DNA from: Paraspadella gotoi
Lineage: Eukaryota; Chaetognatha
Length of the DNA: 64,000 nucleotides
NCBI GenBank assembly: GCA_051294375.1
Contig: CM119270.1
Location: 15,988,111-16,052,110, forward strand
Direction of reading: 5' to 3'
A program made the translations under genes and the position numbers. The number at the start of each line of letters is the position of its first letter. Position 1 is the first letter of the stretch. This document shows positions 50,891-62,106 of this stretch, in pieces. The notes beneath the pieces are model-generated. The model did no database searches. It saw only the letters and a program-made list of their open reading frames with translations, and was not told the DNA's origin.

Positions 50891-53262
50891 GAGGTGTAAG
50901 TTACCTCTTTGAGGATTAAGATATAATAGATTGACCGAGTGTCAATTTCTATATAGAGATGCGTGACCGCGTCTCTGTTTTTTTTCTAGGGTTCTCATAC
51001 CCGTTAATGATAGATCCGTTTGTGTGATTACGAACGGACTATTGGTGTTTCTAGGTTAATTTAGGTTAGTGTAGTTTTAAATTTAAAGTGTCAAAATGCA
51101 CGCCCGAGGGGCACCGAGAAAAAAAATGGGATAAATATGCCCAACAAAATCTTGATTCTATATATGTATAAATTTTCTAAAATGATAAAATAATATTAAA
51201 ATGCCTATCACGAAGAGAATAAAAAATATAATAGAAATTTCCTCATCTTGAAACTCAATCAATAATTTGCCTCGGATCCCGAGAAATGATGATTTCCTCA
51301 ATCTTTAATTTCTCTCTCTCGTAACGTTGCCTCTACATCTCGACGGCCGAAATTGGGAATTTTTGACTCTAATTCACTTTTTTCTCACTGCCGGAGCCTC
51401 GACATCAGAACTTTCTTTTAAACACGAACGAATGCACGACGGCCGGAAATTCAGAACTACGCCTTTTCACAGCTTAGTTTTTCTTTGCAGGAGCTTCCAT
51501 CGCGAATTTTTCTTGTTTAAACGTGGAGAGAATAACGTTTGATGTATGAAATTATTTTTAAATCCGAAGATTTATTCTTTTAACGTCATCACGAAAAAAA
51601 AAGTTGATGTTTCAACTTTGGACGCAATCAATGGGAGAATTTTCATTTCTTTGAAAGTCATATAACAACGCGGTTCATAATAAAACAAATTCGACTGTTT
51701 TAAACTACGTGAATCTGTCTCTCTACAGTTGAAAAGATAAAAGATAAATGAATTCCTTAACGCCAGTTTCGATCCTGCGACCTTCAACGTCGAAGCGATT
51801 TTCCCGCGAAAGTATGATCTAAGCAAAAATTAAACTGACTTTTCTCCGCGAAACGGGAGTCTAAACGAAAGCTGAACAAATCTTTTCTATGTTGAAATTC
51901 CGATGCACGATTGTTTGAACTAACTTTTCGACGCTTAACGCGCTCTATAAAATTCCGATGCACGCATCGATCGTTCAGTCTATTACGACGTCATTCTTGC
52001 TTAAAATTCCAATGATGCAATCGACGCTAGAAATCGAAAAAGATAAACAATTCCGACATTCCGATGCATCGACGATAGCCTTTGTTTCGCTTCAAACAAT
52101 TACCGTTAAAGTTTAACGTGATTTCGTGATTCTGTGGAAAGAAGCTCACGCTTTCAAATTTATGAAAACAAATAATGTTACGTGAATGTCAAACCCTGCA
52201 AGATGTTGGACTTTTTCTCAACAAAATGTAAGATGGAATGGAATCTTTGAAGAAAAAGACAACGAAACAAGAAAGAAAGGAAAGAACTTAAACTAAAACT
52301 AAAATAAACTTTTCGTCTTCACCTCTATTCTCAATCTCAAATCTCTATTCTCAAATTTCGAATCCCGAATCTCTATCTCGATTCTAATATCCAAATCTCA
52401 ACTCTCAACTCTCAACTCTCAATTCCCGACTTCTGATCTCAGCTCTCGATTCTCAGTCTGATTCTTAACTCAATTCTTAACTCAATTCTTAACTCAATTC
52501 TCAACTCTCAATTATAAAACTATCAACTATCAAATACGACGCAAAGAACTCAATTTTACAAAATGATAACAAACAACCTGTCGTCTTTCCCACCCCTGGC
52601 CTCCTCATGGTGGTCATGTGGATCTCATCTCTTCAACTCCTCACGAGCGGGAGCTTTCGCTCTCACACAAGTTTCTCGGGGTTGCAACGCTTCGTCCTCT
52701 GCGTCTGGGAAAAAGTCGGCAACCGACCGGCCGACGAACAGCCGGGCTTCGCCGACCACCAAGATTCGGTTCCCGGCTCACGAGCGGAACCGGTGCGCAG
52801 CATCTGCAGCAGCGGCGAGATCGACGAATTTGCTGTGCATGGAACGCAGCAGCGGAATCAGCGTCTTTTCTCTCTCTCCTCTTCACGTGGAGGGGGGAAG
52901 CAGCATTGGCGACAGCTGAGCCGACGAGCAAGGTCAAAGAAAAGTTACATCTCTCTTTCTGGATCGAAAGCAGCAGCAGCAGCTCCAGTCTGAAAGGAAT
53001 ATTACGACGACTTCTTTTCGCCGATCGTGAGAAAGCGAGAGCACGGCGGGCGCCGCAACGCCGACCCCTTTTCCCTGGAACCAGGTGCAGAGTGCCCGTA
53101 AAGATTTTATGAACTTTAATGTTTAAATGACTTTAACATAATCATTGACATATTCATTATAACTGATATATCATAAGGAATATGTCAATAGTATGGCTGT
53201 TTAATTTGCACAAAAATGTTTTTAATATATTGACACCCGTATCGCAATGTGTAACGTATGTA

Positions 53263-53287
53263 NNNNNNNNNNNNNNNNNNNNNNNNN
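53263..53287. other. Run of 25 N (assembly gap)
   Basis: Twenty-five N. The sequence immediately after it is the direct copy of 43415-44135. Confidence 0.99.
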
Positions 53288-54022
53288 GAGGAGGGGGTGA
53301 AAGAGGGTTCGATTAACCGGCCGAGAGAATTCCATTGTTTTCCTCGTTTCGTTGACCGGGACAGCAGAGATTGTCGACGGTTTCGGCCCGAATAATCCGG
53401 CCGAGGCTAATTGGATGGAGAGATCGGCGGTCTCGCTCCAAGAGGTTGGCGTTGGACAGAGCTGAGGAGAAGATGGGGGAGGTCACATCGGAGCGGAAAG
53501 TGGTCGATCTGACCCGATATTCCCGTACAGTCAAACCGCGTTTCGTCGATTAAATTTCTTATCGACAAACTTAGTTTATCATACAAACAAAATACAAAGG
53601 TTAGTACTACTTTGTGACTAAAACCTAAAGATAAACCCGGACCATTCGTGAACTCTTTTTCGATCAGACTGCTGACCATCTCGCTCATCTACGTCATGGA
53701 TTTGTCCCTCGACCACCGATGCCCGTCGACCGTGGCCTGCTCTCTATAATGAATAAGTACAGGCGACGCCTGTGAAGACGTAATCGGGCGTTGGCGACGG
53801 TGATTGCGCGGGGAACTTTTCTTCCCGCCGTTTTGAGAGAAAAAGGAACGCAGACCGACAAGTGGTGGGAGAGCGAGTAAGAATTATATCGCCGAGTAGC
53901 GAAATACGTAGTTGTTATCGTTCGTCAGTTGTTGTCTTAATGATTGATACTGTTAACAATTCAATGTCCTTCGAGAATAAATCGTGCTCAAACGCTACAT
54001 TCGCTATTCGCTATACCTCGTC
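53288..54022 (+). repeat. 0.7-kb direct duplicate, copy 2
   Basis: Starts at the gap edge with gaggagggggtgaaagagggttcga and follows 43415-44135 to about ctacattcgctattcgctatacctcg, after which the two diverge. Many single-base indels separate the copies. Confidence 0.8.
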
Positions 54023-55475
54023 TCTTCTCTGTCTCGTCGGCTCGCTTCATTCTCTCTCACGCTTCGTGCTCTCGTCAGTCTCTCTCAGGTCCCGTCTAGC
54101 TATGCTCTCTTCCCCTTCTAATAGTTTTGAGGTTTTTTTTTTTTTTTCCCAATATATTATTTACAAATGAGCTATCACTATATCTGGAAGTTATGAACTT
54201 TTTTTAACGGTAAATTGGGACAGAGACACCGATTGACAGACAATAGCCCCCGCGACCACGACTAACACAAAGTGACTAATACGGAAGTACTCGGAGGTCT
54301 GCGGTCTGTCGCGGCAAGCTAAAAAAGGAAGTGTCTTTTTTCACAACGAGAAAGAAAAGAAAAAAGTTTTTCAAAAAAAAGAAGAGACTTAAAAAAAAAA
54401 AAGTCAAAGGTTTGTCGACAGAGGCTAAGATGCTTTTGGCTTCGTCTCCCTTCCCTACATAGAAAATGTCAACATTTCTATTTTGACTACGATTTCAATG
54501 ACATAAACAGATATCTCATGACAAACATTTCTCCTTATTTTGACATCTCCACTATGATCCTTAATTCAGACAACGGATTATTGACAGAACTGAGTATTCT
54601 TTTTTTGAACATTCACTATGATCTTGATTCATGAACACACAATAAACATCACAAATCATTTCCTTTTTGAACATCTCCCTACTGATCTTCATTCACTCGA
54701 AACCATTCATCAACAGATATTCTTCTCTCTTCCGCACTTCCTATCGATCCTTCCGATACTTTTCTCCATACGCATGACTTGCGCCTTTTTTTTTCTACTT
54801 GCTCATCAATGGGCACCAATTCCGTCAAAAAGTGAGTGAAATCAAAACTTTACCTTCCTTTCTCAGCCCCCATCAAATCGATAACCTTACCATTTCCCCG
54901 AGAGAACTCATCACTCCAAGATCCACAGATCCACTCGCAGCAATCTCCCTTTTTTTTTTTACGCTTCGTTCGTCTCGCTCCGCGCTTTTTGAAGCACAAT
55001 CTCGCCAAATCACGGACAAGCTGCGAGTTCGGTTGACAAATAGTTGACTATATTAAAAGCAGCCAGTATGAAAAATCATTATGCCACTGGTTTAATTTGT
55101 ACCACCTTATGCTTAACCCATAGCCTCTGTGCAAAATGTAAACTAACTAGGTATATATACGTTTTTTCATTTTCTGTTAAAAGAAAAAACAAGGAACATC
55201 CTCAATATCATGAAGAATAATCATGGATAAATAATAAATAGAAGACTTAATATCATATACATTACATCCTGTTTAATAACGGAAATATCATAAATATCTG
55301 CATTAAAGACGTCCTGAAATCTGAGAGAAGTCTGAATAACGCAAGTTATAAGTTCTGAATATTATGAGGTTCTTGTGATAGAAGTTTCCGAAAATCGTGA
55401 GTGAAGTCGTGAACGAATTTCTGAAACTCAAAAATCTTTTTGTCCTTCAGAACGTCAACTTAAGGTCTTTTTCAG
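54023..55475. other. AT-rich region, no gene seen
   Basis: Unique AT-rich sequence with a T15 run near 54133 and A/T homopolymers. Short plus-strand frames at 54618-55047 overlap in several frames and show no family resemblance. Confidence 0.4.
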
Positions 55476-55479
55476 ATTA

Positions 55480-55890
55480 AAAAGGAGAAGGGAGTGCAGA
55501 GAGAAGCCGAAAGAGATGAGAAAGTGAGAGGGGAGAGGAGAGAGAAAAAGATGAGAATGGGAGGGGCGAAGAGAAAGAAACGGAGAGATGAGAGTGAGAG
55601 GCGAGAGGATAGAGGAGAGATGAGAAAGTGAGAGGGGAGAGAATAGAGGAGAGATGAGAAAGGGAGAGGGGAGAGAAGAAAGGAAGAGATTGAGAAAGTG
55701 AGAGGTGAGAGGATAGAGGAGAAATGAGAAAGAGTGAAGAGGGAGAGATAGAAGGAAGAGATGAGAGAGGGATGGCAGGGGGGGGAGAGAAGAAAGGAGA
55801 GATGTGAAAGTGAGAGGCGAGAGGATAAAGGAGAGATGAGAAGGGAGGGGGGAGAGAAAAAGGGAGATGAGAAAGGAAAAGGGGAGGGGG
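55480..55890. repeat. GA-rich minisatellite
   Basis: Roughly ten degenerate units of about 35-40 bp of the type gagatgagaaagtgagaggggagagaatagag. The minus-strand Ser/Leu/Pro frames are only this repeat translated. Confidence 0.85.
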
Positions 55891-56394
55891 GAAGACAAAA
55901 TAACTTCCTATATTAGAGATTATAATCATAATGCACAATAGGGATTTCGATCCCTTAACACATTACAAAGAAACACAATACATTACATTACGAGACACAC
56001 ATTGCACGAGTGTAAAGGCGAAAGCGAGTGAACGGGCGTTGCCCTTGGTTCTTTCTTCTTAGTTTTTTCGCGGGAATCACTTTTTTACGCTGTATGCCCC
56101 TACGTGGTGTCGTCGTCTCTCATGCTGGTCGTCGTATTCATCGTCATCGATTCAGCGGCACTGACTTCTGTCGTCAAACCTTGAACGCTTTTAAAAATAT
56201 GCCTTGGTCGACCGCGAAGCCTAAGCAAATTCGGCTTCGTCGTCGTCGTCGTCGTCGTCGTCTGTCGTCGTCGTATTGAATTTATTTCATGCCCACGCCC
56301 ACATCTTTCGGTTGGCAGGGGGGCGACGACGAAATGCGCGGAAAGCACCGAATGACGGGAAGCAAATGGGAATGATGAAAGGAAGCGAAGATGC

Positions 56395-56870
56395 AAACAG
56401 CGCCAAAGCAAATGATTTAATGGGAAAAAGCGAGGCAGAGCGGGAAAATGCAAGCTAAGCGGTCAAAACATCGATAAATTGTGAATAGCGAGAAGCAAGC
56501 AGGGTATGCAAAGGCACGGCAGTTCTGTCTCTCTGTAGCATGATCAAATGGGAAAGCGAGCGGAGATGCAAGCAGCGCCAAGCAATGATTAAATGGGAAA
56601 AGCAAGCAAGGGAATGAAAGCAGCGCCGAGGCAAATGATTAAATGGGCAAAGCGAGCGGAGATGCCAACAGCGCCAAGCAAATGATTAAATGGGAAAGCA
56701 AGCAATGGGATGAAAGCAGCGCCGAGCAATGATTAAATGGGAAAGCGAGCGAGATGCAAGCAGGCGCCAAGCCAATGATTAAATGGGGAGGAGAGAAAGC
56801 AGCAGATAAAGCAGCGCCGAGAATGATTAAATGGGAAAGCGAGTGGAGATGCAAGCAGCAGCCGAGCGTA
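56395..56870. repeat. About 45-60-bp minisatellite
   Basis: About eight degenerate units contain atgattaaatgggaaagcgagc, agatgcaagcagcgcc and gagcaa. Unit length varies through small indels. Confidence 0.85.
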
Positions 56871-57039
56871 TGTGAAAGAGCGTGGGGAAGCGTAAAAGCT
56901 GAAGATGAAAACGAATGAATCGAGTACGTAATGCGTGGGGGCGGAGGGGGGAGTGAACTCCGAGTAATTAGGGAGGAAAATGTTCCGTGAGTAATGAGAA
57001 TGTAAAGTAATGGCAAATATATGAAATGGATAAATGAAA

Positions 57040-57435
57040 TGAGATGAATAATGAATGAATGAATGAATGAATGAATGAAATAAATTAATTGATTAATAAA
57101 TGGAAGAAAAGATTAATTAATTAAATAATTAAATTAATTAAATTAATCAAAATTAATTGATTAATAAATTGAAGAAAAATTAAATTAAATAATTAATTAA
57201 ATCATTACCATTTTCATTCTATAAATGGAAGAAAGATTATTTAATTAAATAATTAAATAAATTAAATAATTAATTAAATCATAACATTCATTCTTTCTTC
57301 ATTATTAATCATTAAATTAATGAAATAGGAAGAAGAAAGAATGAATAAATGAAATTAAAAAATGAATGAATGAATGAATGAATGATGAATGAATGAATGA
57401 ATGAATGAATCAATCAATCAATCAATCATCAATCA

Positions 57436-57466
<31 letters not shown>

Positions 57467-57510
57467 GTCAATCATCAATCATCCAATTAAACAATCAAAC
57501 AATCAATCAA
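57040..57510. repeat. Simple-sequence block: TGAA, AATT and ATCA repeats
   Basis: (atga)n at about 57045-57080 and 57363-57408, interleaved aattaatt/ttaaataa tracts in between, and (atca)n at 57409-57510. Low complexity throughout. Confidence 0.9.
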
Positions 57511-57859
57511 TTGATTAGTCAATGCAATGCATAAATCAACGGGAAGAATTAATCGGAGTTTCAAATCAAAACATCCAATCAAATCAAATCAAACGCAGTC
57601 AAACCAATCAATCAATTTCAATCAGAGTCGCTCTTCCAGTGTCTCTTTTATATCTTTCTTTCATCTTTTCAAGCTTTCCCTCGTCGGTCGCGAAGCTGTT
57701 TGTTCCAAACAGTTGAGGTCAAGACGAAAATTCTTTAATCTTGACTTACTTTGTTTTATTCAAGGAGAGAAAAAAAGGAAGAGAATTAAGAAAAATAAAT
57801 AAATATTATTATTGGTCGTTTCCACCGAGTGTTTGCGGAAAAGGAAACCACTCGCAACT

Positions 57860-58880
57860 TCCCTATTGGCCATTTCTTGCCACTTGCCAGTCGCCTCCTC
57901 AAAACCGTGCCCACATTGTCTCATACAACTCACCTCTCACCATTGGCAACTTTCGCTGCCTCGCCACTCGTTCACTACTTGCCTATAGAAATCCTCAACC
58001 TCCTTGCACCACTTGCCACTTATTGTCATTCGCCTCTTTGCTAATCGTCATTCGCAACTCGCCACTAAGCGACTGCCCACTCGGCCACTCGCCACGTCGC
58101 GCCACTCGCCACTTATCGCCACTCGCGCACTTGCCATAACACGCACTCACTACTCGACCACTGCCACTGCAACACTTTACACTCAACACTCGCGCTCCCC
58201 GCTACTTGCCACTCTGCAAGTCACCTCTCGCCATTCGCATGAACTTCGCCACTAGCCGACTAGCCACTCGCACTTGCCACTTGCAACTCGCTCCACGTTG
58301 GCCACTTGCCTACTTGCCAATTAACCCTCGTCTCACTTCGACCAAAAAAGGAGAGGCGTTAACCTGGAGGCCTTTTTCAAATATAACATTGTGGCCTCCC
58401 GTCCTCTCGCCACTGGACCCTGCCTTTCCGTCTCTTGCCACTTGCCAACTTGCTCGACCTCGCACAACTTCGACCCTCCCACTCGCCGTGCTCTCGCCCA
58501 CCTACGAGCCACTTGCTACTCACCCACTCGCCACTTTCGCAGCAGCTTTCGCACACTCGCCACTTGGCCTCTCGCCTACACCTCTCGCGCACTTACGCTC
58601 ACTCATCCACTTCGCCACTCGCCACTCACCCACTCGCCTCACCTCCGGTCACTCGCGCACTTCCTATCGCGCATCGCCTCTCTCGCCTACGCCTTCTCGC
58701 TACTCGCACTCGCCACTCCCACTTGGCCTCTCGCCTACGCCTCTCGCTACTCGCCACTCGCCACTCGCGCAGCTTGCCACTTCCAGCCACTGCGCCACTG
58801 CGCCACTTGTGCCACTTGCCACTCTGCCACTTGCCAACTTGCCAACTTGCCACTCCGCCACTCGCCAACTCGCCACGACA
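57860..58880. repeat. About 1-kb degenerate minisatellite of ccactcg / ccacttg units
   Basis: Hundreds of bases built from gccactcgccacttgccac-type 6-7-bp words with irregular insertions. Frames on both strands (Ala/Thr/His/Ser-rich on plus, Gly/Glu/Trp-rich on minus) are translations of the repeat. Confidence 0.9.
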
Positions 58881-59069
58881 GCCGATTGATTTACAAAAGA
58901 AATGCTCCACGACAACACGATTCCACTTACAAACCAAAGGAAATTCCGCCAATAAGTCATCGACCCTTAAAGCGATAGAGAAAAATCCCACAAATTGTTT
59001 CGTTCCCAAAGTTTTCGTGTTCGTCCTGTCAATAAACCGGGAGGATGCCGTTTTCATGAGCTAATGGCA

Positions 59070-59320
59070 CCTCTCTCTCTGTCGCTCTCCCTCTCTGTCT
59101 CTCTCGTCTGTCGTTCTCCTCTCTCTCTTTCTCACCTTTCTTTTTATTTTCTTTCTCTCTTTTTCTCTCTCTCTCTTCTTTTCTCTCTCTTTCTCTCTCC
59201 TGTCCCCCTCTCATCTCTCTTTCCCCTCTCTCCCTCCCCTCTCTCTCTCCCTCCCTTCTCTTCTCTCTATCTCTCTCTCTCCGTCCTCTCTTCTCGTCTC
59301 TCTCCTCTCCTCTCTCTTTT
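59070..59320. repeat. CT-rich low-complexity tract
   Basis: About 250 bp of (TC)n with CCT and TTT interruptions. Confidence 0.9.
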
Positions 59321-59904
59321 GTTAAGAACCTTTGTTTGTTTCCCAAATTCTCAGTCCCCAAATGATGATTCTCTAACTGATCGACTTAGATTGAAAATGA
59401 GGCACAAAATCTTGGTGCTTAATCGACGCGTTCTGATAATCGTGGAGGCGAAAATTACGCAATCGCTTACCCCGCTGAAAAATAGTAAGCAATCAAATCA
59501 AATAATATAAATATTTATTGCAAATATTTTCCCTCTATCATTTTAAAAAACGCGCTATAAAAATATTATTTATAGTCATTTATCTTTTGGGTTAAGGCCT
59601 TCATCACTCTTACAAGATAGTAAAATAGCAGGTCGGTAGCAGGTCGCGCTGCAAGCTTTCGGTCAAAAGAACTTCAACAGTCTCAGTTCATGATTTGTTC
59701 CCAGTAACCTGGCTTCTCTAATCAATGAAGTGTATAAGATATTTCAAAGAATGTGTCCAATTGTATTTTATGTTGTGTTTTTAGTTATGGATGTTATGTT
59801 AATGTTATGTCATGTTACATCACATGTTGTGTTATGTGCGTTGAGATATCGTTCTCACATCGTTCGAACTAAAGTGATCAGTGATATTTTCTCTACAGTA
59901 AAAT

Positions 59905-60420
59905 AATTTTCTTCTTTTCTTTCTTTTCTTTTTCTTTTCTTTTTCTTTTCTTTTCTTTTCTTTTTCTTTTTCCTTCTTTTCTCCTTTCTTTTTTCTTTTT
60001 CTTTTTCTTCCTTTTTCTTTTTTTTCATTTCTTTTCCTTTTTTTTTTATTTCTTTATTTTTTTTCTCTTTCCTTTTCTTTTTTTTGATTTTATTTTATTA
60101 TTTTTTTTCTTTTCTTTTTTCTTTTTCTTTTCTTTTTCTTCTTTTTCTTTTTCTTTTTTCTTTCTTCTTTTCCCCTTTTTCTTTTTCCTTTTCTCTTTTC
60201 TTTTTTTTCCTTTCCTTTCTTTCCTTTCTAATTTCTTTCTTCCTCCTTTCTCTCACTCTCTCCTCTCTCTCTCTCTTCTTTTCTCTTCTTTTTTCTCTTC
60301 TCCTTTCTCTTCTCTTCTCTCCCATCCTCCATCGTCCCACATCCATCTCTCTCTCGTCCTCTCTCTCTCTCCTCTCCTCTCTCTTCTCGTCCTCTCTCTT
60401 TCTTCTCTTTTCCTCTTCGT
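59905..60420. repeat. 500-bp polypyrimidine tract
   Basis: Almost uninterrupted T/C: (TTTTC)n-type words to about 60240, then (TC)n-type words. Strand asymmetry is extreme; no gene. Confidence 0.95.
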
Positions 60421-60943
60421 GATCTGAAGAAAGGCCCGCGTTTGAAAACGAAAAATGATTAAAACCTCAGAGACAAATGAAGAGAAAAAATATTAAAAAA
60501 GAGAAAAACGGGTGTGTTGAATTTTCTTCTCTTCCCTTCCTCCCTCTCCATCAACTCCGTCTGCTCTTCTTCTACGCCCTCTCTCTCTCACCGGTCTCTC
60601 TCTCTCTCTTCTCTCCCCCCTTTGAGAGAGAACAACGAATATGCCTATTGGAATAGATCATGGAGTATTTAGAGAAACAGAATCTCTCTCAGTATCTCTG
60701 GTCTCTCTCGCATGGGGTCTTTTTCTGATTCGGGTTCACTTTTCTGAAGTCTCTCCGCGTTTCAATTGGAAAACAATAAAATGAAATTTATTAGGCACAT
60801 AAATTAATTATTTCGGGTAATGTATGAGTATGGAGTATCACAGTTATGTAATGTGTATGTAACTGTAATTGTATGGGTAAATGTATGTATGTTTCGTTGG
60901 GAGGAAAAAGTCGGTGCATATTTATTTGAATAGTAATTACAAG

Positions 60944-60968
60944 NNNNNNNNNNNNNNNNNNNNNNNNN
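60944..60968. other. Run of 25 N (assembly gap)
   Basis: Twenty-five N; the right flank begins directly with gagagagaga, so the gap sits at a GA tract. Confidence 0.99.
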
Positions 60969-61779
60969 GAGAGAGAGATTTTTCTTCAAGCTGGATACAA
61001 GTTGGAAGTCAAGTGCATCCTTCAGCAAACTGGAAATCCTCTCTCTAAGAGGAGATCTTCCGTTTTTCTTCAAATCATTTCTCTTTCTCTGTTTCTTCTT
61101 TTTCTTTCTTTTTTTGTTTATTATTCTTGATAATTTTTTACCCTTTTCGTCACTATTTTGAAACGCTTTTCCACTTTAATACCCCTCCAATTATATTTTT
61201 GTTTAATTATGCTACCTATCTATATTTTTGTTACTTGTACAATTAGCGTTGACTCATTAAAGGTCAAGACCTCGTCTATAATTAAGAAAAGATTCCTGGA
61301 AAAGACGCTTCCAAAAAAAGCCTTTCTATTTACTCTCACAACTTCCCTTAAGGCTGACCCGACTTTCCTTGCAGCTAACTTACCTTTCTCGACACTCGCT
61401 CACTCACTCTCCCTCTCTCACAACCCACTCCCTCTCCATCTGCCTCTCCTTTGTCATTATATTCCGCTCAAAAAAAAAAGAAGCGAGAGCGAGCTCGAAC
61501 GAGACAACCACCGCCAAGAAAAACCGTGACTCGATCCTCGCTCACCTTTCCTCTTCCCCCCCCACTTTCCTCGCGATCCCTTACCGACCGAAAACCGCGG
61601 GTCCTGATCAGAAAGAAACAATGGGATCGTTTTTATCGCCCATTCCACTCGCGACCCAACCCTGTCGGCCCCGCCGAGTCCGAAGGGGGACGATTGGACG
61701 CAAACTGTTTGGTTGAATCGACCAATTAACGGCAGATACAGAACATTATCTCCCCCTATTCATTATTCCGGTGGTGGCA

Positions 61780-61869
61780 AGAGAGAGCGGAGAGAGAGGG
61801 GGGGAGAGAGAGAGAGAGAGAGGGGGAGATAGAGAGAGCGAAAAGGGAGAGAATTGGAAGGGAGAAAGG

Positions 61870-61912
<43 letters not shown>
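61780..61912. repeat. GA microsatellite
   Basis: (GA)n with GGG interruptions. A matching (CT)n tract at 61987-62050 lies about 75 bp to the right in inverted relation. Confidence 0.9.
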
Positions 61913-61917
<5 letters not shown>

Positions 61918-62014
61918 AGATCGCCCGCCCGGGTCAATGAATTGGAACGTGAAGACTATCTTCTTGTGTTTTCCGTCAATGTGGTCGCTCTCTCTCTTTC
62001 TCTCTTTCTCCCTT

Positions 62015-62052
<38 letters not shown>

Positions 62053-62096
62053 ACAATGAGAGAAAAAAAAAACCACTTTCCCTAGCTAGACCTCGC

Positions 62097-62106
62097 NNNN
62101 NNNNNN
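62097..62106. other. Run of 10 N
   Basis: Ten N following the CT tract; a different length from the 25-N gaps, so a different kind of join. Confidence 0.99.

Larger units (their letters stand above)
49906..52560. other. Gene-free stretch with tRNA-like and minisatellite sequence
   Basis: Outside arm B the sequence is unique. It holds a tRNA-like arm (50178-50194), two minisatellites (50420-50525, 50704-50890) and AT-rich DNA. A run of related heptamers (ctcaact, ctcaatt) spans about 52392-52530. No gene is supportable. Confidence 0.5.

Noticed and set aside
57829-59064. Long plus and minus frames across the ccactcg array
   Set aside because: Repeat-derived; several frames are open at once on both strands because of the short period.
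59029-60422. Long frames encoding Ser/Leu/Phe or Arg/Glu/Lys runs
   Set aside because: Pure translation of CT/TTTTC tracts.
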